Positions 23,228 to 33,510 of a stretch of DNA of 64,000 bases are shown in pieces. Every line of letters begins with the position of its first letter. The first letter of the stretch is position 1. Made by a program: the position numbers and the translations under genes. The stretch covers positions 33,570,885 through 33,634,884 of the forward strand of contig NC_053140.1 of the NCBI RefSeq assembly GCF_016808335.1, read 5' to 3'. A model generated the notes under the pieces. That model saw nothing but the letters and a program-made list of their open reading frames with translations, was not told the DNA's origin and made no database searches. The DNA comes from Panicum virgatum. Taxonomy: Eukaryota > Streptophyta > Magnoliopsida > Poales > Poaceae.

Positions 23228-24236
23228 GGACCCTAAACTAATTTTTTGGTGCATTTCGTACTATTTGGGTGCATTTGGGACCGTTTGTTTGCCTTGCAGA
23301 AGTCGGTGCAAAACGGGCCAAACTAGTGCAAAAGTTCGTGCCACGAAGTCGCATCGGAATTTTTCGCAACAAATGCACCCGATCCACCTTATAGGACACT
23401 AAACTGACGTTTTGCTGTGTTTCGTACTATTTGGGTGCATTTGGGACCGTTCGGTTGCCTTACGAAACTCGGTACAAAACGGGCCGAACTAGTGCAAACG
23501 TTTGTGCCACGAAGTCGCGTCGGAATTTTTTGCAACGAATGCACCCGATCCACCTTATAGGACACTAAACTGACGTTTTGGTGCCCTCCATACTATTTGG
23601 GTGCATTTGGGACCGTTTGTTTGCCTTACGAAACTCGGTGCAAAATGGGCCGAACTAGTGCAAAAGTTCGTGCCACGAAGTCGCATCGGAATGTTTCGCA
23701 ACGAACGCACCCGATCTACCCCCATTGGACCCTAAATTGACATTTTGGTATGTTTCGTGATATTTGGGTGTATTTGGGACCGTTTGGTTGCCTTACCGAA
23801 CTCCGTGCAAAACGGGCCGAACTAGTGCAAAAGTTCGTGCCACGAAGTCGCGTCGGAATTTTTCGCAACAAACACACCCGATCCACCCCATCGGACCCTA
23901 AACTGAAATTTTGCTGCATTTCATACTATCTGGGTGCATTTGGAACCATTTGGTTGCCTTACGAAACACGGTGCAAAAACGGGCCGAACTAGTGCAAAAG
24001 TTCGTGCCACGAAGTCGCGTCGAAATTTTTCGCAACAAATGCACCCGATCCACCTTATAGGACACTAAACTGACGTTTTGGTGCGTTCCATACTATTTGG
24101 GTGCATTTGAGACCGTTTGGTTGCCTTACGAAACTCGGTGCAAAATGGGCCGAACTAGTGCAAATGTTTGTGCCACGAAGTCACGTCGGAATTTTCGCAA
24201 CGAACGCACCCGATCCACCTTATAGGACACTAAACT
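23228..24236 (+). repeat. 9-mer HOR copy 10, clean part (monomers 1-6)
   Basis: It has G at 23,454 and, unlike copies 1-9, A at 23,509 (GTGCCACGAAG). Both bases match diverged relatives near 7,790-7,850, 28,610-28,680 and 31,910-31,975, so this copy keeps the probable ancestral state. The clean sequence ends just inside monomer 7, where the indel-rich block begins. Confidence 0.92.
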
Positions 24237-27016
24237 GACGTTTGGTGCGTTTACTATTTGGGTGGATTTGGTACCGTTTGGTTGCCTTACGAACTCGGTG
24301 CAAACGGGCGAACTAGTGCAAAAGTTCGTGCCACGAAGTCGCGTAGGAATTTTTCGAACAAATGCACCCGATCCACCTTATAGGACACTAAACTGACGTT
24401 TTGGTGTGTTCCATACTATTTGGGTGCATTTGGACCGTTTGGTTGCCTTACGAACTCGGTGCAAAACGGGCAGAACTAGTGCTGCATTTCGTACTATCTG
24501 GGTGCATTTGGAACCATTTGGTTGCCTTACGAAACACGGTGCAAAAACGGGCCGAACTAGTGCAAAAGTTCGTGCCACGAAGTCGCGTCGAATTTTTCGA
24601 ACGCACCCGATCCACCCAATAGACCTAAACTGATTTTTGGTGCGTTCCATACTATTGGGTGCATTTGAGACCGTTTGGTTGCCTTACGAAACTCGGTGCA
24701 AAATGGGCCGAACCTAGTGCAAATGTTTTGTGCCACGAAGGCAAGTCGGATATTTTCGCTAACGAACAACGCACCCGATCCACCTATAGGACACTAAACT
24801 GACGTGTGGTGCGTTTCATACTATTTGGGTGTATTTTGGGACCGTTTGGTTGCCTTACGGAACTCGGTGCATTAACGGGACGAACTAGTGCAAAAGTTCG
24901 TGCCACGAAGTCGCGTAGGAATTATTTTGTAACGAATGCACACCCGATTCCACCTTATAGGACACTAAACTGACGTTTTGGTTCTGTGTTCCATACTATT
25001 TGGGTGCATTTGAGACCGTTTGGTTGCCTTACGGAACTCAGAGTGCCAAACGGGCAGAACTAGTGCAAAAGTTCGTGCCACGTCGTCGCGGTCGGAATTT
25101 TCGCAAAAACGCACCCAATTCCACCCTGGACCCCCAAAACTGACTATTTTTCTGCGTTTCATACCTATTTGGGTGGCATTTGGTTGCCTTACGAACTTTG
25201 TACAAACGGGCCGGAAACTTGTGCAAAAGTTTGTGCCCCCAAGTTGAGTCGGAAGTTTCGCTACGAACGCACCGATCCACCCCATTGGACCCTAAACTGA
25301 ATTTTGGTGCATTTCCGTACTATTGGGTGCATTTGAGACCGTTTGGTTTGCCTTGCAGAAAGTCGGTGCAAAACGGGCCGAAACTAGTGCAAAGTTCGTG
25401 CCACGAAGTCGCATCGGAATTTTTCGCAACAAATGCACCCGATCCACCTTATAGGACACTAAACTGACGTTTTGCTGGTTTCGTTACTATTTGGGTGCAT
25501 TGGGACCGTTGGTTGCCTTACGAAACTCGGTACAAACGGGCCGAACTAGTGCAAACGTTCGTGCCACGAAGTCGCGTCGGAATTTTTGCAACGAATGCAC
25601 CCGATCCACCTTATAGGACACTAAACTGACGTTTTTGGTGCCTTTCCATACTATTTGGGTGCATTTGGGACCGTTTGTTTGCCTTACGAAACTCGGTGCA
25701 AAATGGGCCGAACTAGTGCAAAAGTTCGTGCCACTGAAGTCGCATCGGAATGTTTCGCAACGAACGCACCCGATCCTACCCCCATTGGACCCTAAACTGA
25801 CATTTTGCTGTTTCGTACTATTTGGGTGCATTTGGGACCGTTTGATTGCCTTACGAACTCGGTGCAAAACGGGCCGAACTAGTGCAAAAGTTCGTGCCAC
25901 GAAGTCGCGTCGGAATTTTTGCAACAAACACCCGATCCACCTTATCGGACCTAAACTGACGTTTTGTGTTCATACTATTTGGTTTGCCTTACGAAACTCG
26001 GTGCAAAAACGGGAACTAGTGCAAAAGTTTGTGCCATGTCGCGTCGAATTTTTCGCAACAAACGCACCCGATCCACCTTGGACACTAAACTGACGTTTTT
26101 GCGTTTCATACTATTGGGTGCATTTGGACCGTTTGGTTGCCTTACGAACTCGGTGCAAAATGGGCCGAACTAGTGCAAAAGTTTGTGCCACGAAGTCAGT
26201 CGGAATTTTTGCACGAACGCACCCGATCCACCTTGGACCTAAACTGACGTTTGGTGCATTTTACTATTTGGGTGCATTTGGTACCGTTTGGTTGCCTTAC
26301 GGAACTCGGTGCAGAACGGGACGAACTAGTGCAAAAGTTCGTGCCACGAAGTCGCGTAGGAATTATTTCGTAACGAATGCACCCGATCCACCTTATAGGA
26401 ACACTAAACTGACGTTTTGGTGCGTTCCATACTATTTGGGTGCATTTGAGACCGTTTGGTTGCCTTACGGAAACTCGTGCAAAACGGGCAGAACTAGTGC
26501 AAAAGTTCGTGCCACGTAGTCGCGTCGGAAATTTTTCGCAACAACGCACCCCCAATCCACCCCCCCTTGGACCCCAAACTGACATTTTTTCCTGCGTTTC
26601 ATACTATTGGGGTGCATTTGGTTGCCCTACTACCGAAACTCCGGTGCAAACGGGCCGAACTTGTGCAAAAGTTTGTGCCACAAGTTGAGGTCGGAATGTT
26701 TTGTACGGAACGCACCCAATTCCACCCCATTGGACCCTACAATATTTTTTTGGTGCATTTCGTAGCTATTTGGGTGGCATTTGGGACCGTTTGTTTGCCT
26801 TGCAGAAGTCGGTGCAAACACGGGACCAAACTAGTGCAAAAGTTTGTGCCACAAGTCGCATCGGAATTTTTTCAACGCACCCGATCCCCTTATAGGACCT
26901 AAACTGATTTTTGTGTTTCATACTATTTGGGTGCATTTGGGACCGTTTGTTGCCTTACGAAACTCGTGCAAAACGGGCCGAACTAGTGCAAAAGTTCGTG
27001 CCACGAAGTCGCGTCG
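24237..27016 (+). repeat. Indel-rich satellite block, probable unpolished assembly sequence
   Basis: The monomers can still be assigned to the 9-mer HOR (order roughly 7, 8/5 chimera, 6, 7, 8, 9, 1, 2, 3, 4, uncertain, 6, 7, 8, 9, 1, 2/8 chimera), but one- or two-base gains and losses are everywhere, many in homopolymers. Examples: GACGTTTGGTGCG at 24,236; CCACCCCCCCTTGG near 26,557 where clean copies have CCACCCCTTGG; CTACTACCGAAACTCCGG near 26,629. Landmark spacings are 158, 238, 168, 171, 168, 159, 167, 162, 171, 160, 133, 155, 163, 171, 163, 163 and 157 bp, against 156-167 in the clean array. Both flanks are clean. Mixed indels of this density limited to one block suggest raw long-read sequence used to bridge the array, not biological decay. 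Confidence 0.82.
24383..24620 (+). repeat. Out-of-register chimeric monomer, 238 bp
   Basis: The first ~98 bp match monomer 8 (GGGCAGAACTAGTGC). At about 24,482 the sequence jumps to monomer 5 at its ~20th base (TGCTGCATTTCGTACTATCT) and continues as monomer 5. The join shares only TGC and breaks the 166-bp register, unlike the other junctions in the window. It lies inside the indel-rich block, so an assembly misjoin is the first explanation. Confidence 0.75.
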
Positions 27017-27374
27017 GAATTTTCGCAACAAACGCACCCAATCCACCCCTTGGACCCCAAACTGACATTTTTCTGCGTTTCATACTATTTGGGTGCATTT
27101 GGTTGCCTTACCGAACTCGGTGCAAAACGGGCCGAACTTGTGCAAAAGTTTGTGCCACAAAGTTGAGTCGGAATGTTTTGCTACGAACGCACCCAATCCA
27201 CCCCATTGGACCCTAAACTAATTTTTTGGTGCATTTCGTACTATTTGGGTGCATTTGGGACCGTTTGTTTGCCTTGCAGAAGTCGGTGCAAAACGGGCCA
27301 AACTAGTGCAAAAGTTCGTACCACGAAGTCGCATCGGAATTTTTCGCAACAAATGCACCCGATCCACCTTATAG
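27017..27374 (+). repeat. HOR-derived segment (monomer 8 end, 9 and 1)
   Basis: Clean sequence resumes. 27,052-27,207 is a 156-bp monomer 9 with the diagnostic 10-bp loss, followed by monomer 1 from 27,208 with one visible change (GTTCGTACC for GTTCGTGCC near 27,320). The phase does not continue the 1,484-bp register: the distance from the matching point in copy 10 is 3,980 bp, not a multiple of 1,484. Confidence 0.88.
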
Positions 27375-28560
27375 GACACTAAACTGACGTTTTGGTGCGT
27401 TCCATACTATTTGGGTGCATTTGAGACCATTTAGTTGCCTTACGAAACTCGGTGCAAAATGGGCCGAACTAGTGCAAATGTCTGTGCCACGAAGTCACGT
27501 CGGAATTTTCACAACGAACGCACCCGATCCACCTTATAGGACACTAAACTGATGTGTTGGTGCGTTTCATACTATTTGGGTGGATTTGGTACCGTTTGGT
27601 TGCCTTACGGAACTCGGTGCAGAACGGGACGAACTAGTGCAAAAGTTCGTGCCACGTAGTCGCGTCGGAATTTTTAGCCACAAACGCACCCGATCCACCC
27701 CTTGGACCCTAAACTGACATTTTTCTGCGTTTCGTACTATTTGGGTGCATTTGGGACCATTTGGTTGCCTTACCGAACTCGGTGCAAAAACGGGCCGAAC
27801 TTGTGCAAAAGTATGTGCCACAAAGTTGAGTCGGAATGTTTTGCTACGAACACACCCGGATCACCCCATTGGACCCTAAACTGATTTTTTCGTGCATTTC
27901 ATACTATTTGGGTGCATTTGGGATCGTTTGTTTGCCTTACGGAAGTTGGTGCAAAATGGGCAAAACTAGTGCAAAATGGGCAAAACTAGTGCAAAAGTTC
28001 GTGCTACGAAGTCGCGTCGGAATTTTTCACAACGAATGCACCCGATCCACCTTATTGGACACTAAACTGACGTTTTGGTGCGTTCATACAACTTGGGTGC
28101 ATTTGAGACTGTTTGGTTGCCGTACGAAATCGGTGGAAAACGGGCCGAACTAGTGGAAAATTTCGTGCCACGAAGTCGAGTCGGAATTTTTCGCAACGAA
28201 CGCACCTGATCCACCCCATTGGACCCTAAACTAATGTTTCGTTGCATTTCATACTATCTGGGTGCATTTGGAACCGTTTGGTTGCCTTACGAAACATGGT
28301 GCAAAACGGGCCGAACTAGTGCAAAAGTTCGTGCCCTGAAGTCGCGTTGGAATTTTGTGCAACGAACGCACCTGATCCACCCCATGGGACCCTAAACTGA
28401 CATTTTGGTGCGTTTCATACTATTTAGGTGCATTTGAGACCGTTTGGTTGCCTTACGAAACTCGGTGCAAATCGGGCCGAACTAGTGCAAAAGTTTGTGC
28501 CACGAAGTCGCGTCGGAATTTTTCGTTATGAACGCACCCGATCCACCCCAATGGACCCTA
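27375..28560 (+). repeat. Mosaic satellite segment
   Basis: About seven monomers. It opens with types resembling HOR monomers 6 and 7 (27,375 and 27,540). Then comes a monomer-9 relative at 27,703 that still has the 10 bp missing from the HOR, then a monomer-1 relative with TTTTTTCGTGCATTTC. A monomer at about 28,051 has a mixed edge (CTTATTGGACAC), between the two common edge types. No other sequence class is present. Confidence 0.82.
27951..27990 (+). repeat. 20-bp tandem duplication inside a monomer
   Basis: The 20-bp unit beginning GCAAAATGGG and ending AAAACTAGT occurs twice, at 27,951-27,970 and 27,971-27,990, and is followed by a third GCAAAA. The unit length equals the spacing between the two GTGCAAAA subrepeats of a normal monomer, so this is the reciprocal of the 20-bp loss near 3,520. 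Confidence 0.9.
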
Positions 28561-29490
28561 AATTGACGTTTTGCTGTGTTTCGTACTATTTGGGTGCATT
28601 TGGGACCGTTCGGTTGCCTTACGAAACTCGGTACAAAACGGGCCGAACTAGTGCAAACGTTTGTGCCACGAAGTCGCGTCGGAATTTTTTGCAATGAATG
28701 CACCCGATCCACCTTATAGGACACTAAACTGACGTTTTGGTGCCCTCCATACTATTTGGGTGCATTTGGGACCGTTTGTTTGCCTAACGAAACTCGGTGC
28801 AAAATGGGCCGAACTAGTGCAAAAGTTCGTGCCACGAAGTCGCATCGGAATGTTTCGCAACGAACGCACCCGATCTACCCCCATTGGACCCTAAATTGAC
28901 ATTTTGGTATGTTTCGTGATATTTGGGTGTATTTGGGACCGTTTGGTTGCCTTACCGAACTCCGTGCAAAACGGGCCGAACTAGTGCAAAAGTTCGTGCC
29001 ACGAAGTCGCGTCGGAATTTTTCGCAACAAACACACCCGATCCACCCCATCGGACCCTAAACTGAAATTTTGCTGCATTTCGTACTATCTGGGTACATTG
29101 GGAACCATTTGGTTGCCTTACGAAACACGGTGCAAAAACGGGCCGAACTAGTGCAAAAGTTCGTGACACGAAGTCGCGTCGAAATTTTTCGCAACAAATG
29201 CACCCGATCCACCTTATAGGACACTAAACTGACGTTTTGGTGTGTTCCATACTATTTGGGTGCATTTGAGACCGTTTGGTTGCCTTACGAAACTCGGTGC
29301 AAAATGGGCCGAACTAGTGCAAATGTTTGTGCCACGAAGTCACGTCGGAATTTTCGCGACGAACGCACCTGATCCACCTTATAGGTCACTAAACTGACGT
29401 GTTGGTGCGTTTCATACTATTTGGGTGGATTTGGTACCGTTTGGTTGCCTTACGGAACTCGGTGCAGAACGGGACGAACTAGTGCAAATG
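28561..29490 (+). repeat. Diverged relative of HOR monomers 2-7
   Basis: The order and markers match monomers 2 to 7 of the 1,484-bp unit: GGTACAAAACGG, GGTGCCCTCC, GTGATATTTGGGTG, ACTATCTGGG, GAAGTCACGTCGG, GGTACCGTTTGG. It differs by scattered substitutions and carries GTTCGGTTGCC and GTGCCACGAAG, the states I treat as ancestral in the main array. Confidence 0.85.
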
Positions 29491-31815
29491 TTCGTGCCAC
29501 GTAGTCGCGTCGGATTTTTTCGCAACAAACGCACCCGATCCACCCCTTGGACCCTAAACTGACGTTTTTCTGCGTTTCGTACTATTTGGGTGCATTTGGG
29601 ATCATTTGGTTGCCTTACCGAACTCGGTGCAAAACGGGCCGAACTTGTGCAAAAGTTTGTGCCACAAAGTTGAGTCGGAATGTTTTGCTACGAACACACC
29701 CGGATCACCCCATTGTACCCTAAACTGATTTTTTTCGTGCATTTCATACTATTTGGGTGCATTTGGGTCCGTTTGTTTGCCTTACAGAAGTAGGTGCAAA
29801 ACGGGCAAAACTAGTGGAAAAGTTCGTGCCACGAAGTCGCATCGGAATTTTTCGCAACGAATGCACCCGATCCACCCCATTGGACCCTAAACTGATGTTT
29901 TGGTGTGTTTCGTACTATTTGGGTGCATTTGGGACTGTTTGGTTGCCTTACCGAACTCGGTGCAAAACGGGCCGAACTAGTGCAAAAGTTCGTGCCACGA
30001 AGTTGCGTCAGAATTTTTCGCTATGAACGCACCCGATCCACCCCAATCGACCCTAAACTGATTTATTTGGTGCGTTTCGTGCAATTTGGGTGCATTTGGG
30101 ACCATTCGGTTGCCTTACAAACTCTGTGCAAAACGGGCCGAACTAGTGCGAAAGTTCGTGCCATGAAGTTGCATTGGAATTTTCGCAACGAACGCAGCAG
30201 ATCCACACCATTGGACCCTAAATTGACGTTTTGGTGTGTTTCATACTATTTGGTTGTATTTGGGACAGTTTGGTTGACTTATCGAACTCGGTGCAAAACG
30301 GGCCGAACTAGTGCAAAAGTTTGTGCCACGAAGTCGCGTCGGAATTTTTCACAACAAACGTACCCGATCCACCCCATTCGACCCTAAACTAACGTTTTGC
30401 TGCATGTTGTACTATTTGGGTGCATTTGGAACCGTTTGGGTGACTTACGAAACATGGTGCAAAACGGGCCGAACTAGTGCAAAAATTCGTGCCCCGAAGT
30501 AGCGTTGGAATTTTTTGCAATGAACGCACCCGATCCACCCCATTGGACCCTAAACTTACGTTTTGGTGCGTTTCATACTATTTAGGTGCATTTGGGACCG
30601 TTTGGTTGCCTTACGGAACTTGGTGCAAATCGGGCCTAACTAGTGCAAAAGTTCGTGCCACGAAGTCGCGTCTGAATTTTCATTATGAACGCACCCGATC
30701 CACCCCAATGGACCCTAAATTGATGATTTGCTGTGTTTTATACTATTTGGGTGCATTTGGGACCGTTTGGTTGCCTTACGAAACTTGGTGCAAAACGGGC
30801 CGAACTAGTGCAAACGTTTGTGACACGAAGTCGCGTCGGAATTTTTTGCAACAAATGCGTCCGATCCACCTCATAGGAAACTAAAATGACGTTTTGGTGC
30901 GTTCCATACTATTTGGGTGCATTTGGGACCGTTTGGTTGCCTTACGAAACTCGGTGCAAAATGGGCCGAACTAGTGTAAAAGTTCGTGCCACGAAATCGC
31001 ATCGGAATGTTTCGCAACAAACGCACCTGATCTACCCCCATTTTACCCTAAATTGACATTTTGGTATGTTTCGTGATATTTGGGTGTATTTGGGACCGTT
31101 TGGTTGCCTTACCGAACTCCGTGCAAAACGTGCCGAACTAGTGCAAAAGTTCGTGCCACGAACTCGCGTCGGAATTTTTCGCAACAAACACACCCGATCC
31201 ACCCCATCGGACCCTAAACTGACATTTTGCTGCCTTTCGTACTATTTGGGTGCATTTGGGACCGTTTGATTGCCTTACGAAACACGGTGCAAAACGGGCC
31301 GAACTAGTGCAAAAGTTCGTGCCACGAAGTCGCGTAGGATTATTTGCATCGAATGCACCCGATCCACCTTATAGGACACTAAACTGACGTTTTGGTGTGT
31401 TCCATACTATTTGGTTGCCTTACGGAACTCGGTGCAAAACGGGCAGAACTAGTGCAAAAGTTTGTGCCATGTAGTCGTGTCGGAATTTTTCGCAACAAAC
31501 GCACCCAATCCACCCCTTGGACCCCAAACTGACATTTTTCTGCGTTTCATACTATTTGGGTGCATTTGGGACCATTTGGTTGCCTTACCGAACTCGGTGC
31601 AAAACGGGCCGAACTTGTGCAAAAGTTTGTGCCACAAAGTTGAGTCGGAATGTTTTGCTACGAACGCACCCAAACCACCCCATTGGACCCTAAACTAATT
31701 TTTTGGTGCATTTTGTACTATTTGGGTGCATTTGGGACCGTTTGTTTGCCTTGCAGAAGTCGGTGCAAAACGGGCCAAACTAGTGCAAAAGTTCGTGCCT
31801 CGAAGTCGCATCGGA
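29220..31815 (+). repeat. ~2.6-kb block duplication, copy 1
   Basis: Corresponds to 33,511-36,130 at an offset of about 4,291 bp, rising to about 4,317 after a 20-bp loss at 31,400. It contains a CGTGCATTTC monomer near 29,740, the TTTATTTGGTGCG monomer near 30,060, a GTGATATTTGGG monomer near 31,070, and at the end relatives of HOR monomers 8, 9 and 1. The monomer-9 relative at 31,519 retains the 10 bp absent in the HOR. Confidence 0.78.
31374..31518 (+). repeat. 145-bp monomer lacking two TTTGG decamers
   Basis: The sequence passes from CCATACTATTTGG directly to TTGCCTTACGG near 31,405-31,422, omitting 20 bp that correspond to two of the three TTTGG decamers. Its counterpart at about 35,690-35,745 is full length, so the loss occurred in this copy after the block duplication. 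Confidence 0.88.
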
Positions 31816-31854
31816 ATTTTTCGCAACAAATGCACCCGATCCACCTTATAGGAC

Positions 31855-33120
31855 ACTAAAACTGACGTTTTGGTGTGTTCAGTACTATTTGGGTGCATTT
31901 GGAGACCGTTCGGTTGCCTTACGAAACTCGGTACAAAACTGGGCCGAACTAGTGCAAACGTTTGTGCCACGAAGTCGCGTCGGAATTTTTCGCAACGAAT
32001 GCACCCGATCCACCTTATAGGACACTAAACTGACGTTTTGGTGCCCTCCATACTATTTGGGTGCATTTGGGACCGTTTGTTTGCCTTACGAAACTCGGTG
32101 CAAAATGGGCCGAACTAGTGCAAAAGTTCGTGCCACGAAGTCGCATCGGAATTTTTCGCAACGAACGCACCCGATCTACCCCCATTGGACCCTAAATTGA
32201 CATTTTGGTATGTTTCGTGATATTTGGGTGTATTTGGGACCGTTTGGTTGCCTTACCGAACTCGGTGCAAACGGGCCGAACTAGTGCAAAAGTTCGTGCC
32301 ACGAAAGTCGCGTCGGAATTTTTTCGCAACAAACACACCCGGATCACCCCATTGGACCCTAAACTGATTTTTTCGTGCATTTCATACTATTTGGGTGCAT
32401 TTGGGACCGTTTGTTTGCCTTACGGAAGTCGGTGCAAAACGGGCCAAACTAGTGCAAAAGTTCGTGCCACGAAGTCGCATCGGAATTTTTCGCAACGAAC
32501 GCACCCGATCCACCCCATTGGTACCCTAAACTGATGTTTGGTGTGTTTCGTACTATTTGGGTGCATTTGGGATTTTTTGGTTGCCGTACGAACTCGGTGC
32601 AAAACGTGGCCGAACTAGTGCAAAAGTTCGTGCCACGAAGTTGCGTCAGAATTTTTCAACTATGAACGCACCCGATCCACCCCATGGACCCTAAACTGAT
32701 TTATTTGGTGCGTTTCGTGCAATTTGGTGCATTTGGGACCATTCGGTTGCCTTACAAACTCTGTGCAAAACGGGCCGAACTAGTGCGAAGTTCGTGCCAT
32801 GAAGTTGCATTGGAATTTTTCGCAACGAACGCAGCAGATCCACACCATTGGACCCTAAATTGACGTTTTGGTGTGTTTCGTACGATTTGGGTGTGTTTGG
32901 GACAGTTTGGTTGACGTACCGAACTCGGTGCAAAACGGGCCGAACTAGTGCAAAAGTTCGTGCCACAAAGTCGCGTCGGAATTTTCACAACAAACGTACC
33001 CGATCCACCCCATTTGACCCTAAACTGACGTTTTGCTGCATGTTGTACTATTTGGGTGAATTTGGAACCGATTGGTGCCTTACGAACATGGTGCAAAGCG
33101 GGCCGAACTTGTGCAAAAGT
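31855..33120 (+). repeat. Second, milder indel-rich stretch
   Basis: Single-base gains and losses are frequent here: GACACTAAAACTGACG (31,853), TTTGGAGACCG (31,900), AACTGGGCCG (31,936), ACGAAAGTCGCG (32,301), TTGGTACCCTAAAC (32,518), AACGTGGCCG (32,604), CCCATGGACCC (32,682), GATTGGTGCC (33,069). Related blocks at 29.7-30.9 kb and 34.0-35.2 kb mostly lack them. Probable local polishing failure, less severe than at 24.2-27.0 kb; real mutation cannot be excluded. Confidence 0.6.
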
Positions 33121-33510
33121 TCGTGCCCCGAAGTAGCGTTGGAATTTTTTGCAACGAACGCACCCGTTCCACCCCATTGGACCCGAAACTTACGTTTTGG
33201 TGCATTTCATACTAGTTAGGTGCATTTGGGACCGTTTGGTTGCCTTACAGAACTTGGTGCAAATCGGGCCGAACTAGTGCAAAAGTTCGTGCCACGAAGT
33301 CGCGTCTGAATTTTCATTATGAACGCACCTGATCCACCCCAATGGATCCTAAATTGACGATTTGCTGTGTTTTGTACTATTTGGGTGCATTTGGGACCGT
33401 TTGGTTGCCTTACGAAACTCGGTGCAAAACGGGCCGAACTAGTGCAAACGTTTGTGACACGAAGTCGCGTCGGAATTTTTTGCAACGAATGCGCCCGATC
33501 CACTTAATAG
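32345..33510 (+). repeat. Third copy of the 29.74-30.90 kb block
   Basis: Seven monomers in the same order as 29,740-30,890 and 34,020-35,170: CGTGCATTTC type, GATGTTTGGTG type, TTTATTTGGTGCG type, GGGACAGTTTGGTTGAC type, GCATGTTGTAC type, TTACGTTTTGG type, GACGATTTGCTG type. It lies about 2,640 bp after the first copy and about 1,650 bp before the third. Overlaps the mildly indel-rich stretch. Confidence 0.75.

Larger units (their letters stand above)
9500..24236 (+). repeat. 9-monomer higher-order repeat array, 1,484-bp unit
   Basis: From within monomer 7 at about 9,500 to the start of monomer 7 at about 24,236 the sequence repeats every 1,484 bp with almost no change: nine full units plus partial units at both ends (about 9.9 units, 14.7 kb). 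Unit starts, counted from GGACCCTAAACTAATT, are 9871, 11356, 12840, 14324, 15808, 17292, 18776, 20260, 21744 and 23228. The first spacing is 1,485 because copy 1 has one extra base. The only differences I found are two private changes in copy 1 and two single-base variants shared by sets of copies. The unit is marked by monomer 9, which lacks 10 bp and the ACTAGT site. Such uniformity implies very recent amplification. Because the next 2.8 kb looks like unpolished sequence, the true copy number may be larger. Confidence 0.95.

Noticed and set aside
9836..23992. Identical small ORFs repeated every 1,484 bp in the 9-mer array
   Set aside because: Their conservation is explained by the recent DNA-level amplification of the whole unit. 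There is no sign of coding constraint, and homologous monomers elsewhere break the frames.
9500..24236. Tandem transposon or rolling-circle element with 1,484-bp unit
   Set aside because: The unit is made entirely of nine satellite monomers, with no terminal repeats, target duplications or coding capacity.
24237..27016. Old, decayed satellite or a separate repeat family
   Set aside because: The monomers still match the youngest HOR in type and order, and the changes are mainly short indels with sharp block edges, which fits sequencing error better than age.
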